Positions 19,152 to 28,401 of a DNA stretch of 64,000 bases are shown piece after piece; position 1 is the first letter of the stretch; the number at the start of each line of letters is the position of its first letter. Position numbers and translations under genes: made by a program. The DNA is taken from positions 1 through 64,000 of the forward strand of contig CAJXUS010000005.1 of assembly GCA_913060675.1 (NCBI GenBank), written 5' to 3'. Origin of the DNA: an uncultured Rhodospirillales bacterium. Lineage in GTDB: Bacteria; Pseudomonadota; Alphaproteobacteria; Kiloniellales; Kiloniellaceae. The notes below the pieces were generated by a model. That model saw nothing but the letters and a program-made list of their open reading frames with translations, searched no databases and was not told the origin of the DNA.

Positions 19152-19182
19152 GATAAGACACCTGAGCACAGATTTTATTCCC
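19152..19182 (-). promoter_or_regulatory. Candidate ECF-type promoter
   Basis: On the minus strand GGGAAT (19182-19177) and GTCTTATC (19159-19152) are separated by 17 bases, matching the general ECF pattern of a GGAAT-like -35 and a GTC-type -10. It lies 46 bases before the start codon of the secreted repeat gene, the first gene of the sigma operon, which suggests autoregulation. Confidence 0.6.
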
Positions 19183-19217
19183 TTTAGAGCAAAATTATTC
19201 TCAAAATAAGTGTTTTT

Positions 19218-19841
19218 TTAACTAGAAGTCGCGAGCAAGCCGCCTGCACCGATGAGGAGAGAGCCACTAGCGCGGTTCATTATTTTTTGCCCCTTTGCCG
19301 TTCTGGTCAGGAATGCAAGTTGCTTGCCTGAGATCGCGTAGAGGAATAGGGCGACGATTTCGAGAACGATAAAGGTAATGCCCATGGTCGCAAACTGTGA
19401 AAGCATTGGGCTCTCGGCGACCAAGAATTGCGGGAAAAAGGCCGTAAATACCAAAATAGCTTTCGGGTTACTGATTGCCACCAAAAATTCCTGACGGATA
19501 ATTCGATAGGTGGAAACCTTTTCAGCTACCGCTAGGCTTGGGTCTTCGATTTCTTCTGTCTTAGTACGCCAGAGGCGGTAGCCGAGATAGACAAGGTAAA
19601 GCGCTCCAACTATTTTAAGCACATAAAAAGCGGTTGCGGAGGCAGCCAAAATAGCCCCAAGCCCTGTGGCGGTAAGAACAATAAGTATGACAAAGGCTAG
19701 CAAGCGTCCGAGACCGCCTTTCATGGCATAGAAAAGTCCATACCGAAGACCATTGGTCATCGCGAGCATGTTGTTAGGGCCTGGCAATATATTAATTGCA
19801 AAGGCTGCGGGCACAAAAAGAAGCCATAGATCTAAAGACAC
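19218..19841 (-). CDS. LysE/RhtB-family exporter
   Basis: A 207-residue inner-membrane protein with about six hydrophobic helices. The N-terminal signature PGPNNMLAMTNGLRYG is the hallmark of the LysE/RhtB amino-acid export family. The substrate cannot be told from sequence; amino acids or homoserine-lactone-like compounds are typical. Transcribed alone, away from the tRNA-Pro. Confidence 0.9.
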   Translation of the reverse strand: MSLDLWLLFVPAAFAINILPGPNNMLAMTNGLRYGLFYAMKGGLGRLLAFVILIVLTATGLGAILAASATAFYVLKIVGALYLVYLGYRLWRTKTEEIEDPSLAVAEKVSTYRIIRQEFLVAISNPKAILVFTAFFPQFLVAESPMLSQFATMGITFIVLEIVALFLYAISGKQLAFLTRTAKGQKIMNRASGSLLIGAGGLLATSS

Positions 19842-20001
19842 GGTATCACCACTCTGTACGAGGAAATTGTGGTTAGCCTACTCTTGCTTTTAGATATCGT
19901 ATAGATGGAGAATTTTGAGGAGATGATTGTAAGGTTACAATGAAAGTTTTGGACAGAACCTTGGGGTTTTATGAGGTGGATGGAATAGCCCTAAAACGAC
20001 A

Positions 20002-20024
20002 AAAGACCGCACGAAGCGGTCTTT
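20002..20024 (-). terminator. Terminator of tRNA-Pro
   Basis: AAAGACCGC and GCGGTCTTT form a perfect 9-bp stem with a 5-base loop, 27 bases downstream of the tRNA 3' end. On the minus strand it is followed by TTGTCGTTTT. Confidence 0.8.
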
Positions 20025-20051
20025 GTTAGTCAATCTTCCTTTTGAGAAGAT

Positions 20052-20128
<77 letters not shown>

Positions 20129-20269
20129 AACGAGAGATGGTTTATGCTTCCTGATTTGCTTTTGCAAGCAAAAAACACAACGAATGAAATATAGTTGCTC
20201 GTTCGTGGGTTTTATTAGGATTGCTGCGAGATTAATCGAGTGCAAATTAAGGACTGCTTTGGATAAGTT

Positions 20270-23062
20270 TTATCGTTTAGTATCAAAAAACTCTTTAACT
20301 TGTTTAACAGCCTCAGCTAATCCTACTTTTTGAATGGATACGCCTTCAGGGAAGGCATTTTGAAGCCTTGTTGGCATCATAGGGTCGAGAAGAACAAAGA
20401 TCCCGCGGTCATTTTCACGCCGGATCAGGCGGCCATAAGCTTGCTTTAGTTTGAGCCTGGTTTGACTGTCGTTATAACGATTGCCGCCAAAGTGTTCTTT
20501 CCGGGCGCGATGTTGAATTGTTGGGCGGGGCCAAGGCACGCGATCAAAAACAATCAGCCGTAATGACTCTCCTGGAACATCGACTCCATCTCTTACAGCG
20601 TCAGTACCGAGAAGGGACGAATTTCGTTCTGCTCGGAAAATGTCGATCAAGGTAGAGGTGTCTAGGTTGTCTACATGTTGGCTGTAAAGTGTAAGTCCTG
20701 CACGATCTAACTCAGGCCCCATCTTTTGGTGAACGGCTCGCAGCCTGGATATGGCGGTGAAAAGGCCAAGAGCGCCGCCTTGGGAAGCAAGAAAGAGTTC
20801 TCGGTATGCTGCAGAAACTTGTTCCATATCGTCTTTACGAACATCATTGATAATAAATACTCTGGTCTGTTCGACATAGTCATAAGGTGATTTGAAACGG
20901 GCTCGTACTGGCGTGCCGGGCACGAAAGCTGCGCCACTGCGCCGTTCTGCGCCAATCCAGTCACTTTCTTCGTTCCCGCTTCCCTCAGTTAAGGTTGCGG
21001 ATGTAATGACGGTCCCATGAGCTTGGGAGAGCAGGGTGTTGGCCAGTGGTTTGGTTGGGTCAATCCAGTGCCTATGGAGGCCAACATCCAAGTCCTTGCC
21101 GCCAGCACGTTCGACAGAAAACCAGTCGGTAAAATCTTCTGGAGTTTCCTCTTCGAGGGCGCTGAGCATTGATATCCAAGCTTGAACCTGATTGCTACCG
21201 CGTTGCTCTAAACTTTTGCAGGCAGCTTCGATTCGTCTGCGTGTGTCGCTGTCGAGTTCATCTGCTTCATTATCGAGGCGTTGCTCAAGTCTACGGCGCA
21301 GGTTTTTGATCGGCTCTAATAGTTGTTCCAGGGCAGATCTTAGTTCCACAGCAGAATCGATCAGGCCAGGTATTGGTGGTTTGGTGTCTGCTTCCAGACT
21401 ATAGGGAGAATTCTCGTGATCCGTTCTGGCATATACCTGATCGCGTAGGTGGCTGAGGAAGGTTTCCATAGGACCTGAGGGCTGATTGTCTTCCATGCGA
21501 TTGACCCAGCCGTCACCAGTTAAGTGTCTGGCTGCATGAACCGTCTCCGTTACCAGATCCCGAGTACGATCATCTGTGGCAATCAAATCTTCGAGGCGTT
21601 TTTTTAGCCCTCGAGCGCGACTGGCCGAGCGGGTTGATCCGGTTTCAACACCTGAAATCCATCTTTTGAGTTCCTGGCTTTCCTGGGCGGTAAGGTGCGC
21701 GGAAAAGGCTGAATCAGCGGCATCAAAAAGATGGTGACCCTCATCAAAAACATAGTGACTTGGAACAGAGCCTTCATCACGACCGCCGCCCATGGCTGCC
21801 TGGATCATGACCAGAGCATGATTGGCGACGACAATATTAGCACGTTTCGCTTTACGGATATTGCGCTCTATATAACAGCGGCTGTAGTGCGGACATCCAG
21901 AATATATGCATTCCCCACGACGGTCAGTTAGACCAAGTGTTCGGCCTCGACCGACCAAATCAGCGAGCCAGCCAGGGAAGTCCCCTCCAACCATATCGCC
22001 ATTGCGTGTCCGTGAAGCCCACCGTGCCATTAGCCCGATGGCAATGGCATCGTTTGGCCTGCTCATAAGGGCTTGAGAAGCTTCTTCCAAATTGAGAAGG
22101 CAGAGATAATTTTCTCGACCTTTTCTAATCACGACCCGTTTGGCTTTTTCATGGCGTTCAGGGAAGAGGCGATTAAGCTCGCTATCAATTTGGGTCTGTA
22201 GATTACGGGTGAAAGTTGATATCCAAATCGGCGCCCCGTTTTTTTCTGACCAAATACTGGCAGGGGCGATATAGCCGAGAGTCTTCCCAACACCGGTACC
22301 TGCTTCGGCGAGGACGATGTTGGGTTCTCCGGAAATATCTCTGGGTGCAAAGGCACTGGAAACGGCTGAGGCATAATCGACTTGTTGTGGGCGGGCTTCT
22401 GCTTCGTCCCCAAGAAGTTCAGCCAGCCGTCGTCTCGCCTCTTCAGGTTTTACGGACTGGTTTTTTGGAGGGTCTTCTGGGGCGTGATCACTCCATTCTT
22501 CCAAACGTTCCCATATACGTAGACCCCGACCAGGTTTTAAAGCGGGAGAATGAATGTCTTCTTCATGCATGGCAGATAATATTGATGGCCCCCATAACCA
22601 TCCGGCCATCATCATCGTTCTGGCGATGTCAGCAGCATAGGGATCGAACTGTCGGCCCTTAGAAGCTTGTTCGCGAAGAAGAAGTTCAGCAGTTTGGTGC
22701 AGGAGCATTGCTGCCCCTTCAATTGATGTTGGTTCTGGGGCTCCAATAAAAGAAGCTAACCCGCGCGGAGTAGGGGTGCAGGCGGCAGAAGGGCGAACAA
22801 AAGCAACAAGTTCAAGTACATCATAGGATGGGAAAGGATCAATGCCCAGGCGTTGTGCGGTTGAGCGGGCATGGCAAACAAATGGAGGCTCTAAGGTAAC
22901 GCGTCTGGCTGCTTCAGAGTTGGTTAGCCTTTCGACCTCACCATCGGGGCTAATCCATACAGAAAACCGCATGCCAGAAAGTAACAATGGTGCTTTGGGC
23001 ATCATTATCGCTTCTGATTGTTTCTTGCTCGTATGCTTTGGTTGTTGCGGGTCTGTGGTCAT
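20270..23062 (-). CDS. ATP-dependent DNA helicase, DinG/XPD-like, iron-sulfur type
   Basis: A 930-residue superfamily 2 helicase that should unwind DNA 5' to 3'. Walker A is GTGVGKT (255-261) and the Walker B/DEAH equivalent is DEGH (440-443). Four cysteines suit an XPD-type [4Fe-4S] cluster: Cys321, Cys385, Cys390 and Cys396. The C-terminal helicase half includes [11 protein letters not shown] and ends with [14 protein letters not shown], the motif VI region. About 230 residues precede the helicase core and are not recognised here. This long form is common in alphaproteobacteria. It diverges from the lysyl-tRNA synthetase gene. Confidence 0.92.
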   Translation of the reverse strand: MTTDPQQPKHTSKKQSEAIMMPKAPLLLSGMRFSVWISPDGEVERLTNSEAARRVTLEPPFVCHARSTAQRLGIDPFPSYDVLELVAFVRPSAACTPTPRGLASFIGAPEPTSIEGAAMLLHQTAELLLREQASKGRQFDPYAADIARTMMMAGWLWGPSILSAMHEEDIHSPALKPGRGLRIWERLEEWSDHAPEDPPKNQSVKPEEARRRLAELLGDEAEARPQQVDYASAVSSAFAPRDISGEPNIVLAEAGTGVGKTLGYIAPASIWSEKNGAPIWISTFTRNLQTQIDSELNRLFPERHEKAKRVVIRKGRENYLCLLNLEEASQALMSRPNDAIAIGLMARWASRTRNGDMVGGDFPGWLADLVGRGRTLGLTDRRGECIYSGCPHYSRCYIERNIRKAKRANIVVANHALVMIQAAMGGGRDEGSVPSHYVFDEGHHLFDAADSAFSAHLTAQESQELKRWISGVETGSTRSASRARGLKKRLEDLIATDDRTRDLVTETVHAARHLTGDGWVNRMEDNQPSGPMETFLSHLRDQVYARTDHENSPYSLEADTKPPIPGLIDSAVELRSALEQLLEPIKNLRRRLEQRLDNEADELDSDTRRRIEAACKSLEQRGSNQVQAWISMLSALEEETPEDFTDWFSVERAGGKDLDVGLHRHWIDPTKPLANTLLSQAHGTVITSATLTEGSGNEESDWIGAERRSGAAFVPGTPVRARFKSPYDYVEQTRVFIINDVRKDDMEQVSAAYRELFLASQGGALGLFTAISRLRAVHQKMGPELDRAGLTLYSQHVDNLDTSTLIDIFRAERNSSLLGTDAVRDGVDVPGESLRLIVFDRVPWPRPTIQHRARKEHFGGNRYNDSQTRLKLKQAYGRLIRRENDRGIFVLLDPMMPTRLQNAFPEGVSIQKVGLAEAVKQVKEFFDTKR

Positions 23063-23396
23063 AGTCTCTAGATTTGGGGTCTCTTATTTTGACGCAAAAT
23101 GATTGAATTTCTTCTTCCTTATAAAAGGGGGACTCAGATAAGGCTATGGAAAAAGAACAAGCGGCGAACATTCCTACCGAATGCTCCATAGACACTCCCA
23201 TGAATAAATCCGTGAATAACCCTGTGAAAATATTTCCAAATTACCAAAGAATACATCAATATTTTTACTGTCTAGCGCGTCATTGTTGACGTAAGGCTCT
23301 CCTGCGCCTAATTTCCCCACTCTGGTGACTTATTTATGGTTTGTACCAGATAGAATTTCATGAAATTACAACAGCAGCCCTTGAGGGATAAAAAAG
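23063..23396. other. Divergent intergenic region, helicase-lysS
   Basis: This 334-base gap separates two divergent genes and must hold both promoters. No RNA gene or long hairpin was recognised. A 47-codon open frame (23146-23289, plus) is present but has no supporting features. No convincing -35/-10 pair was picked out. Confidence 0.4.
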
Positions 23397-24980
23397 ATGT
23401 CTAACCACCAGCAACTTGCTATGCAGGCAAAAGCATGGCCGTTTGAAGAAGCGCGCAAAGTATTGGCTCGTGTCGGTGGGAAGACGCCGGAGAAGGGGTA
23501 TGTGCTCTTTCAAACCGGATATGGTCCTTCGGGCTTACCACACATCGGAACTTTTGGTGAAGTTGCGCGTACGACGATGGTTCGTAACGCTTTTGAACAA
23601 CTTTGCGATATTCCGACTAAGCTGTTTTGTTTTTCAGACGACCTTGATGGTTTTCGTAAGGTACCAGATAACCTTCCCAACAAAGAAATGTTGGCGGCGA
23701 ATATTGGCCAACCTTTGTCCGTCGTTCCAGATCCCTTTGGCGAGTACGAAAGCCTAGGTCAGCATAACAATACCCGTTTGCGCCAGTTTCTTGATAGCTT
23801 TGGATTCCAGTATGATTTTCTGTCTTCTACTGAAATCTATAAATCAGGTCAGTTTGATGAGGCACTTTTAGAGATACTCTCAAAATACGATCAGATAATG
23901 AATGTAATGTTGCCAACGCTCGGGAAAGAACGGCAGGCAACCTATAGTCCTTTCATGCCGATTTGTCCTAAAACGGGCAAGGTGCTTCAAGTTCCGATTC
24001 TTGAGACCAAAGTTGATAGTGGCTCTGTCGTTTTTCGTGATGAAGATGGCGATCTAGTCGAGGTTCCTGTGACTGGCGGACATTGTAAATTACAATGGAA
24101 ACCTGATTGGGCGATGCGCCAATATGCTTTGGATGTCGATTATGAAATGGCCGGGAAAGACTTAATCGATTCAGTGAAACTCGGTAAAAAAATTCATAGT
24201 GTACTCGGTAGTAAAGGCCCCGAAACCTTTACTTATGAATTGTTCCTGGATGAATCGGGTCAAAAAATTTCCAAATCAAAAGGAAACGGGTTGTCCATGG
24301 AGGAATGGTTGACCTATGCGCCTCAGGAAAGCCTCGCTTTGTTTATGTACAACAAACCGCGTACGGCCAAAAAGCTATACTTTGATGTCATTCCGCGCAT
24401 GGTAGATGATTATCTTACCTTTAGGGATAAGGCTGGTGAGCAGGAAGACGACAAATTATTTGAAAATCCTGCATGGCATATTCATACAGGATCTATCCCC
24501 TCTGAAAAAACGGCACTTTCTTTTGGTATTTTGCTAAACCTAGCGAGTGTTTGCAATGCGAGTGATAGTGGGCGTCTTTGGGCGTTCATCAAGCGATATG
24601 CGCCCAATGCTTCACCTGAAACAACGCCGTTTCTTGATCAGCTTGTTGGTTTTGCGGTGCGCTATTATCAGGACTTCGTGAAGCCGACCCTCAAATATCG
24701 TACACCGGATGACAAAGAGCGTGCCGCTCTTGAAGATCTTCTCGCTGTTTTGAAGGCTTCTTCGTTAGACGCTACCGCAGAAGACATTCAGACTGAGGTA
24801 TATAGCATCGGGAAAAAACATGAGTTTGAGAACCTAAGAGACTGGTTCAGGTGTCTGTATGAAGTTTTGCTTGGGCAATCACAGGGGCCACGGATGGGAA
24901 CTTTCTTTGCTCTTTATGGCGTGAATGAAAGTATATCCTTAGTCGAAAAAGCTTTGGCGGGCGGTGACCTGTCGGTTTAA
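23397..24980 (+). CDS. lysS: Lysyl-tRNA synthetase, class I
   Basis: Charges tRNA-Lys using the archaeal-type class I fold, which replaces the common class II enzyme in many alphaproteobacteria. The HIGH-type motif is PHIG (48-51, in GYGPSGLPHIGTFG) and the KMSKS-type motif is KISKSKG near residue 290. The 527 residues match the family. The C-terminal part is the helical anticodon-binding region. The AUG is preceded by GAGGGA. A strong terminator follows at once. Confidence 0.96.
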   Translation: MSNHQQLAMQAKAWPFEEARKVLARVGGKTPEKGYVLFQTGYGPSGLPHIGTFGEVARTTMVRNAFEQLCDIPTKLFCFSDDLDGFRKVPDNLPNKEMLAANIGQPLSVVPDPFGEYESLGQHNNTRLRQFLDSFGFQYDFLSSTEIYKSGQFDEALLEILSKYDQIMNVMLPTLGKERQATYSPFMPICPKTGKVLQVPILETKVDSGSVVFRDEDGDLVEVPVTGGHCKLQWKPDWAMRQYALDVDYEMAGKDLIDSVKLGKKIHSVLGSKGPETFTYELFLDESGQKISKSKGNGLSMEEWLTYAPQESLALFMYNKPRTAKKLYFDVIPRMVDDYLTFRDKAGEQEDDKLFENPAWHIHTGSIPSEKTALSFGILLNLASVCNASDSGRLWAFIKRYAPNASPETTPFLDQLVGFAVRYYQDFVKPTLKYRTPDDKERAALEDLLAVLKASSLDATAEDIQTEVYSIGKKHEFENLRDWFRCLYEVLLGQSQGPRMGTFFALYGVNESISLVEKALAGGDLSV

Positions 24981-25000
24981 TAAGTTAATAGATGTTATTA

Positions 25001-25031
25001 AAAAAAAAGCCCGGATTTCCGGGCTTTTTTT
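25001..25031. terminator. Bidirectional terminator after lysS
   Basis: A-tract, AAAAGCCCGGA, short TT loop and TCCGGGCTTTT, T-tract form a GC-rich stem flanked by A8 and T7 runs. It ends lysS 20 bases after its stop, and by symmetry it can also end the convergent gene at 25059. Confidence 0.95.
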
Positions 25032-25058
25032 AAATGTGGTAAACCCTTCTTGGATGAA

Positions 25059-25487
25059 TTATCCAGCCTTGATTTTAAAAGAAGCAGTTAATTCTTCTGT
25101 GCAGCGACTGCATACCCAATCAGATCCCTTCGGAGGACGTGGGTGCTCTTTGTTGTTTAAAGCTTTCAGGCCACCAAACTCATGGAAATTTTTACAGGTC
25201 TTGTGGTAACAAGCCTCAACCGAGTTCGCAAAGCTGTATTTAAAGGCATTAATTTTATTCTTGCCTGATAACTTGTCCATAAACCCGCCTTGTCCAACGC
25301 GTTTTTTTATACAGTTAAGGAGCGATTCTTGTACGGTTGTGTCTGCGTAACCGACATAAAGGACTTCAAAGCTTCGATTTGCACCTAGGTGCCCAAGCGC
25401 AAAAGAGCCGGGCATGGGTTGGATAATTTCCTTAAGAATGACCTTCTCCTCCAACTTAAGGGGACCATCCATATCCAACTTCGCCAT
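25059..25487 (-). CDS. Small protein with a GIY-YIG-like core and Cys-rich C-terminus
   Basis: 142 residues, not firmly recognised. The segment FEVLYVGYADTTVQESLL resembles the start of small GIY-YIG-like proteins, and the second half has a pattern of Cys and His (EACYHKTCKNFHEF, then HPRPPKGSDWVCSRC) that would suit a structural zinc site. The usual GIY-YIG catalytic Arg and Glu are not evident: the helix after YVG reads TTVQESLL where an Arg is expected. So it is probably not a nuclease of the standard type. The ATG at 25487 is preceded by GAGGGCGAG. Single gene. Confidence 0.6.
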   Translation of the reverse strand: MAKLDMDGPLKLEEKVILKEIIQPMPGSFALGHLGANRSFEVLYVGYADTTVQESLLNCIKKRVGQGGFMDKLSGKNKINAFKYSFANSVEACYHKTCKNFHEFGGLKALNNKEHPRPPKGSDWVCSRCTEELTASFKIKAG

Positions 25488-25658
25488 ATTTTCTCGCCCT
25501 CAAACTATTGCTTATAAGTATAAATAAAGTGACTAATTTCTATGTCATATATTAACCTAATATGACAAGAAAGCCTTTATGAAAGGTAAAAATGTTGATT
25601 AACAAACGTTTAAAGGGCGGTATTGTATGTAACTAAATCTATAGTTGTGTGCGTTGAG

Positions 25659-26291
25659 TTATTGGCTAGCCCATAAAATTCGAGCAATCCAGACGACATC
25701 CTGCGTCATAAGTAGGCTGTCCTCTTGGGCGGGTGTTAAGCCTTTTAGCTCTGCTTTCAAAGGGCTATTCCTGACGAGTTCTTTGATTAGGATTTGGTGA
25801 TCTAAAGTCATGAGGGCAACTCTATCACCTCTTCTCAGGTCAGCGGCAGGAGAAACAAGAAGTATATCCCCATCGCTGTAGATGGGCTCGTATAGGCTGC
25901 CCGTCACTTCCAAACCATAAGCGGCGGGGTCATCTATATGGGCAAACAATGTTTCATCCCAGGCGTTTCCTTGTGGGTGGCCGTTGTGGTCAAAGTGTTC
26001 ATTGGATCCTGCGCGTTCAAGATCTAACACGGGTATTCTTTGTGCCAATAGGCCGGCACTTTCCCCACCAATAAGCTCTACGAACTCAGCAAGTGTTGAA
26101 TTGGTTGCGAATAATATCTTTGCAATAGACTCTGTGCTTGGCCAGCGTTGTTTGTTTTGCTGGGTTACTCTCTTGGACTTGTTAAACGTTGTTGGATCGA
26201 GTCCAGATTTTCGCGCTAATCCAGATGGAGAAAGCGAATTTCGTGCAGCCAGACTATCAATGGCTCGCCAGACATCTGCGTGTTTAAGCAT
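25659..26291 (-). CDS. HTH regulator with LexA/CI-like S24 peptidase domain, catalytic Ser apparently lost
   Basis: About 210 residues: an N-terminal helix-turn-helix (SLSPSGLARKSGLDPTTFNKSKR, then RWPSTESIAKIL) and a C-terminal S24-like domain (EVTGSLYEPIYSDGDILLVSP, with Lys in QILIKELV). In self-cleaving relatives the first motif reads GDSMEP; here it is GSLYEP, so the nucleophile position is Leu. It may therefore repress without self-cleavage. The ATG at 26291 was preferred to one five codons upstream because GGTGAC precedes it. Chromosomal, with no phage genes nearby. Confidence 0.85.
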   Translation of the reverse strand: MLKHADVWRAIDSLAARNSLSPSGLARKSGLDPTTFNKSKRVTQQNKQRWPSTESIAKILFATNSTLAEFVELIGGESAGLLAQRIPVLDLERAGSNEHFDHNGHPQGNAWDETLFAHIDDPAAYGLEVTGSLYEPIYSDGDILLVSPAADLRRGDRVALMTLDHQILIKELVRNSPLKAELKGLTPAQEDSLLMTQDVVWIARILWASQ

Positions 26292-26485
26292 TGTACGGTC
26301 ACCCATAGGTTGTAATTATGATACGTGACACCTGTACTCAATGGTAATTATACCTCATATATTCTTAAAATAGGACCATAAACTTAAAAACTGATAAACC
26401 ACTCGCCTTTTGGTGGAGAAAAAATATTTGGGATAGAGCCAATATCTAGCGTGACGACAAAAAAACGATGTAGTACTAAGTGACT

Positions 26486-27151
26486 ATGGATAAAGGTTTT
26501 CAAAGAAAAAAACAGCAACCCAAACGGCAAGCCCGTGGGGGAAGTAATAATCGAGTCGTCAAAGTTCCCCGTCGTGAGAAATCCATAACTCCCTCTGAAT
26601 TGCTATATGTTGCGATGTATAAGCCCTTTGGAGTCCTGAGCCAATTTACGGGAGAGGCTAGTCAAAGAACTTTAACGGAAATCGGGCTTCCACAAGGGGT
26701 TTATGCGGCTGGCCGTCTTGATCAAGATAGCGAAGGTTTATTGCTTTTAAGTAATGATGGTCCCTTTATTGATAAGCTCATTCATCCACGGAATAGCCAC
26801 AGTCGCAGTTATCTTGTTCAGGTCGAAAAAATTCCTGATGAACAAGCCATTAATCAGTTGCGCAGTGGGGTAATCATTAAGGGCTATCATACAAGGCCTT
26901 GTGAAGTTGAGCTTTTGACCGCTGATCCTGTGCTTCCTCCAAGAGATCCACCTATTCGTGAGCGAAAAAATATTCCAACCTCATGGCTTCGAATGATCCT
27001 TACAGAAGGGAAGAACAGGCAGGTAAGACGGATGACTGCCGCGGTTGGATTTCCGACTCTTCGATTGGTTCGTGAAAAAATTGGTAAGCTTGAACTCGGT
27101 AGCCTTAAGCCCGGAGAATGGAAAAAGGTTTCGGCGTCAGAAATTCTTTAG
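26486..27151 (+). CDS. rluE: 23S rRNA pseudouridine synthase (RluE/RsuA family)
   Basis: Converts a uridine of 23S rRNA (U2457 in E. coli) to pseudouridine. The 221 residues start with a basic tail (KKQQPKRQARGG) followed by the catalytic domain, with the catalytic aspartate in GRLDQDSEGLLLL and the motif EGKNRQVRRM near the C-terminus. No S4 domain is present, as expected for RluE. The ATG at 26486 is preferred over an overlapping GTG two codons upstream. Confidence 0.92.
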   Translation: MDKGFQRKKQQPKRQARGGSNNRVVKVPRREKSITPSELLYVAMYKPFGVLSQFTGEASQRTLTEIGLPQGVYAAGRLDQDSEGLLLLSNDGPFIDKLIHPRNSHSRSYLVQVEKIPDEQAINQLRSGVIIKGYHTRPCEVELLTADPVLPPRDPPIRERKNIPTSWLRMILTEGKNRQVRRMTAAVGFPTLRLVREKIGKLELGSLKPGEWKKVSASEIL

Positions 27152-27202
27152 CGTATTTTTGAGAGAGTTTTTTTGGGTTTTGGAGTGATTAGAAGAACAA
27201 AA

Positions 27203-27259
27203 AAATGGCGGGAAGTTACCTTCCCGCCATTTAGGCTATCTCTCACAGGCTAGAGATAG
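27203..27259. terminator. Double hairpin between convergent genes
   Basis: The first stem is AAATGGCGGGAA/TTCCCGCCATTT (27203-27232) with loop GTTACC. Because a run of A precedes it on the plus strand, the U-tract is on the minus strand, which suits the gene at 27296. A second 8-bp stem, CTATCTCT/AGAGATAG (27236-27259), follows. Together they separate rluE from the small minus-strand gene. Confidence 0.8.
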
Positions 27260-27295
27260 TCTGTATTGACTTAGATGATTGAAAGCGTGAGGGGG

Positions 27296-27505
27296 TTACT
27301 GTTCTGCTTCAATCATAGCTACGAAGATTTGCCGAATTTTATCTTCGCCTAAGTCATTTCGTTGCGATGCTGTATTCAGCATCGCGGTATTAGGAGATGT
27401 CGGTATCATTGTGTGACCCGGTTGACCCATGGCTGATACGGCGTCTAGGGCAGTTGCCAATGCCCTGCTGCCGATGGTGCTCGCTGTCATGTTTTGGTGT
27501 GTCAT
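27296..27505 (-). CDS. Small protein of unknown function
   Basis: A 69-residue frame, MTHQNMTASTIGSRALATALDAV and onward, without membrane segments or known motifs. It is supported by a strong ribosome site (AGGAG, seven bases before the ATG) and by a terminator hairpin just downstream oriented for it. The N-terminal half is low in charge with many Ser/Thr/Ala and the C-terminus (GEDKIRQIFVAMIEAEQ) is a likely amphipathic helix. Function is unknown. Confidence 0.55.
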   Translation of the reverse strand: MTHQNMTASTIGSRALATALDAVSAMGQPGHTMIPTSPNTAMLNTASQRNDLGEDKIRQIFVAMIEAEQ

Positions 27506-27836
27506 GGGTTTCTCCTGTTATTTTAGGAATTCTAGCTCGCAATAGACTTCCTGATAATAGTATTGCAGGGAGCGTGCCAGTTTTAAGGCGCCGCGTTTTA
27601 ATGTTGAGTTATGTAATGTAAGGTATTGATATGTATGTGAAATATTTTTATTCAAAAATTGATGCGTTATGATGTAAAACGCGCTTTACGAGAAAAAAAT
27701 GAGGGTTTCTGCGGGGTTTGAGGTTGCTGGGTAGTGTTTCTTTGCTATGGCTCGACTAAAGATTGCTAAAAAGTGAGATATTCTGCGGGTTTAGGTAGAA
27801 AAAACCTTAAATGCAGTATAGAATCATTACCGTATT
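27506..27836. other. AT-rich intergenic region
   Basis: This 331-base stretch carries the promoter of the small minus-strand gene and the upstream part of the DUF952 promoter region. A short dyad GCGTT/AACGC (27664-27682) is present. No gene or RNA was recognised. Confidence 0.4.
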
Positions 27837-27883
27837 ATTGCATTTTGCAATGATGTGATGGAAAAATCATTGCAAAATGCAAT
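27837..27883. promoter_or_regulatory. Paired operator-like palindromes
   Basis: ATTGCA-TTT-TGCAAT (27837-27851) and ATTGCA-AAA-TGCAAT (27869-27883) are two perfect 15-base palindromes with centres 32 bases apart, about three helical turns. The two are also inverted copies of each other, giving an 18-bp perfect inverted repeat (27837-27854 with 27866-27883) around an 11-base spacer. They end 29 bases before the DUF952 start codon. No T-tract follows, so a binding site for a dimeric repressor is a better reading than a terminator. Confidence 0.75.
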
Positions 27884-27912
27884 GCAATATGCGTAAAAAT
27901 GGGGAATCTTAA

Positions 27913-28269
27913 GTGAAAAATCGATTTATATATCACGTATGTAAAAATGAAGAGTTTGATACAGCCTTGGAAAATGGTCGTTATGAAGGTTCTTCTCAGG
28001 ATAAATCAGATGGCTTTATACACTTTTCTTCTCAAGAGCAGATCCAGGCATCCGCAGCAAAGCATCGTGCAGGCCAAGATTATTTAACCCTACTCGAGGT
28101 GGATACCACACTTGTTGGAGAAGAATTGATTTGGGAACCATCCCGGGGAGGTCAGCTATTCCCCCATTTGTACGGGGCGTTACCGATAGCATCAATAACC
28201 AGGACAGCGTCGCTTCGGTTGCAAGAAGATGGAAGTCACAAATTCCCTGAATGGTTAGTTGCTGATTAG
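27913..28269 (+). CDS. DUF952 family protein
   Basis: 118 residues beginning with a GTG codon. The sequence FIYHVCKNEEFDTALENGRYEGSS, then GFIHFSSQEQIQASAAKH and FPHLYGALP matches the DUF952 family, a small fold related to ADP-ribosyltransferase-like proteins whose activity is not established. The paired palindromes just upstream suggest a specific repressor. It stands alone, 132 bases before pyrD. Confidence 0.88.
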   Translation: MKNRFIYHVCKNEEFDTALENGRYEGSSQDKSDGFIHFSSQEQIQASAAKHRAGQDYLTLLEVDTTLVGEELIWEPSRGGQLFPHLYGALPIASITRTASLRLQEDGSHKFPEWLVAD

Positions 28270-28401
28270 CTCGTATGAGTGATGTCCTGCATTGGTTCGT
28301 TTCTATTCATGAGGCTGGTTTCTATATACTGGTCCTTAAGGAAGGGCTGTGTTAATTCCCCTATAACTGATTTTCAAATAACCTTTTAGCTGGAGAGCCC
28401 T

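Noticed and set aside
23146-23289. 47-codon ORF between the helicase and lysS
   Set aside because: Weak ribosome site, no hydrophobic or conserved pattern, and it fills a divergent promoter region.
27837-27883. Rho-independent terminator
   Set aside because: No T-tract follows on either strand, the arms are AT-rich and each arm is itself a palindrome; an operator pair fits better.
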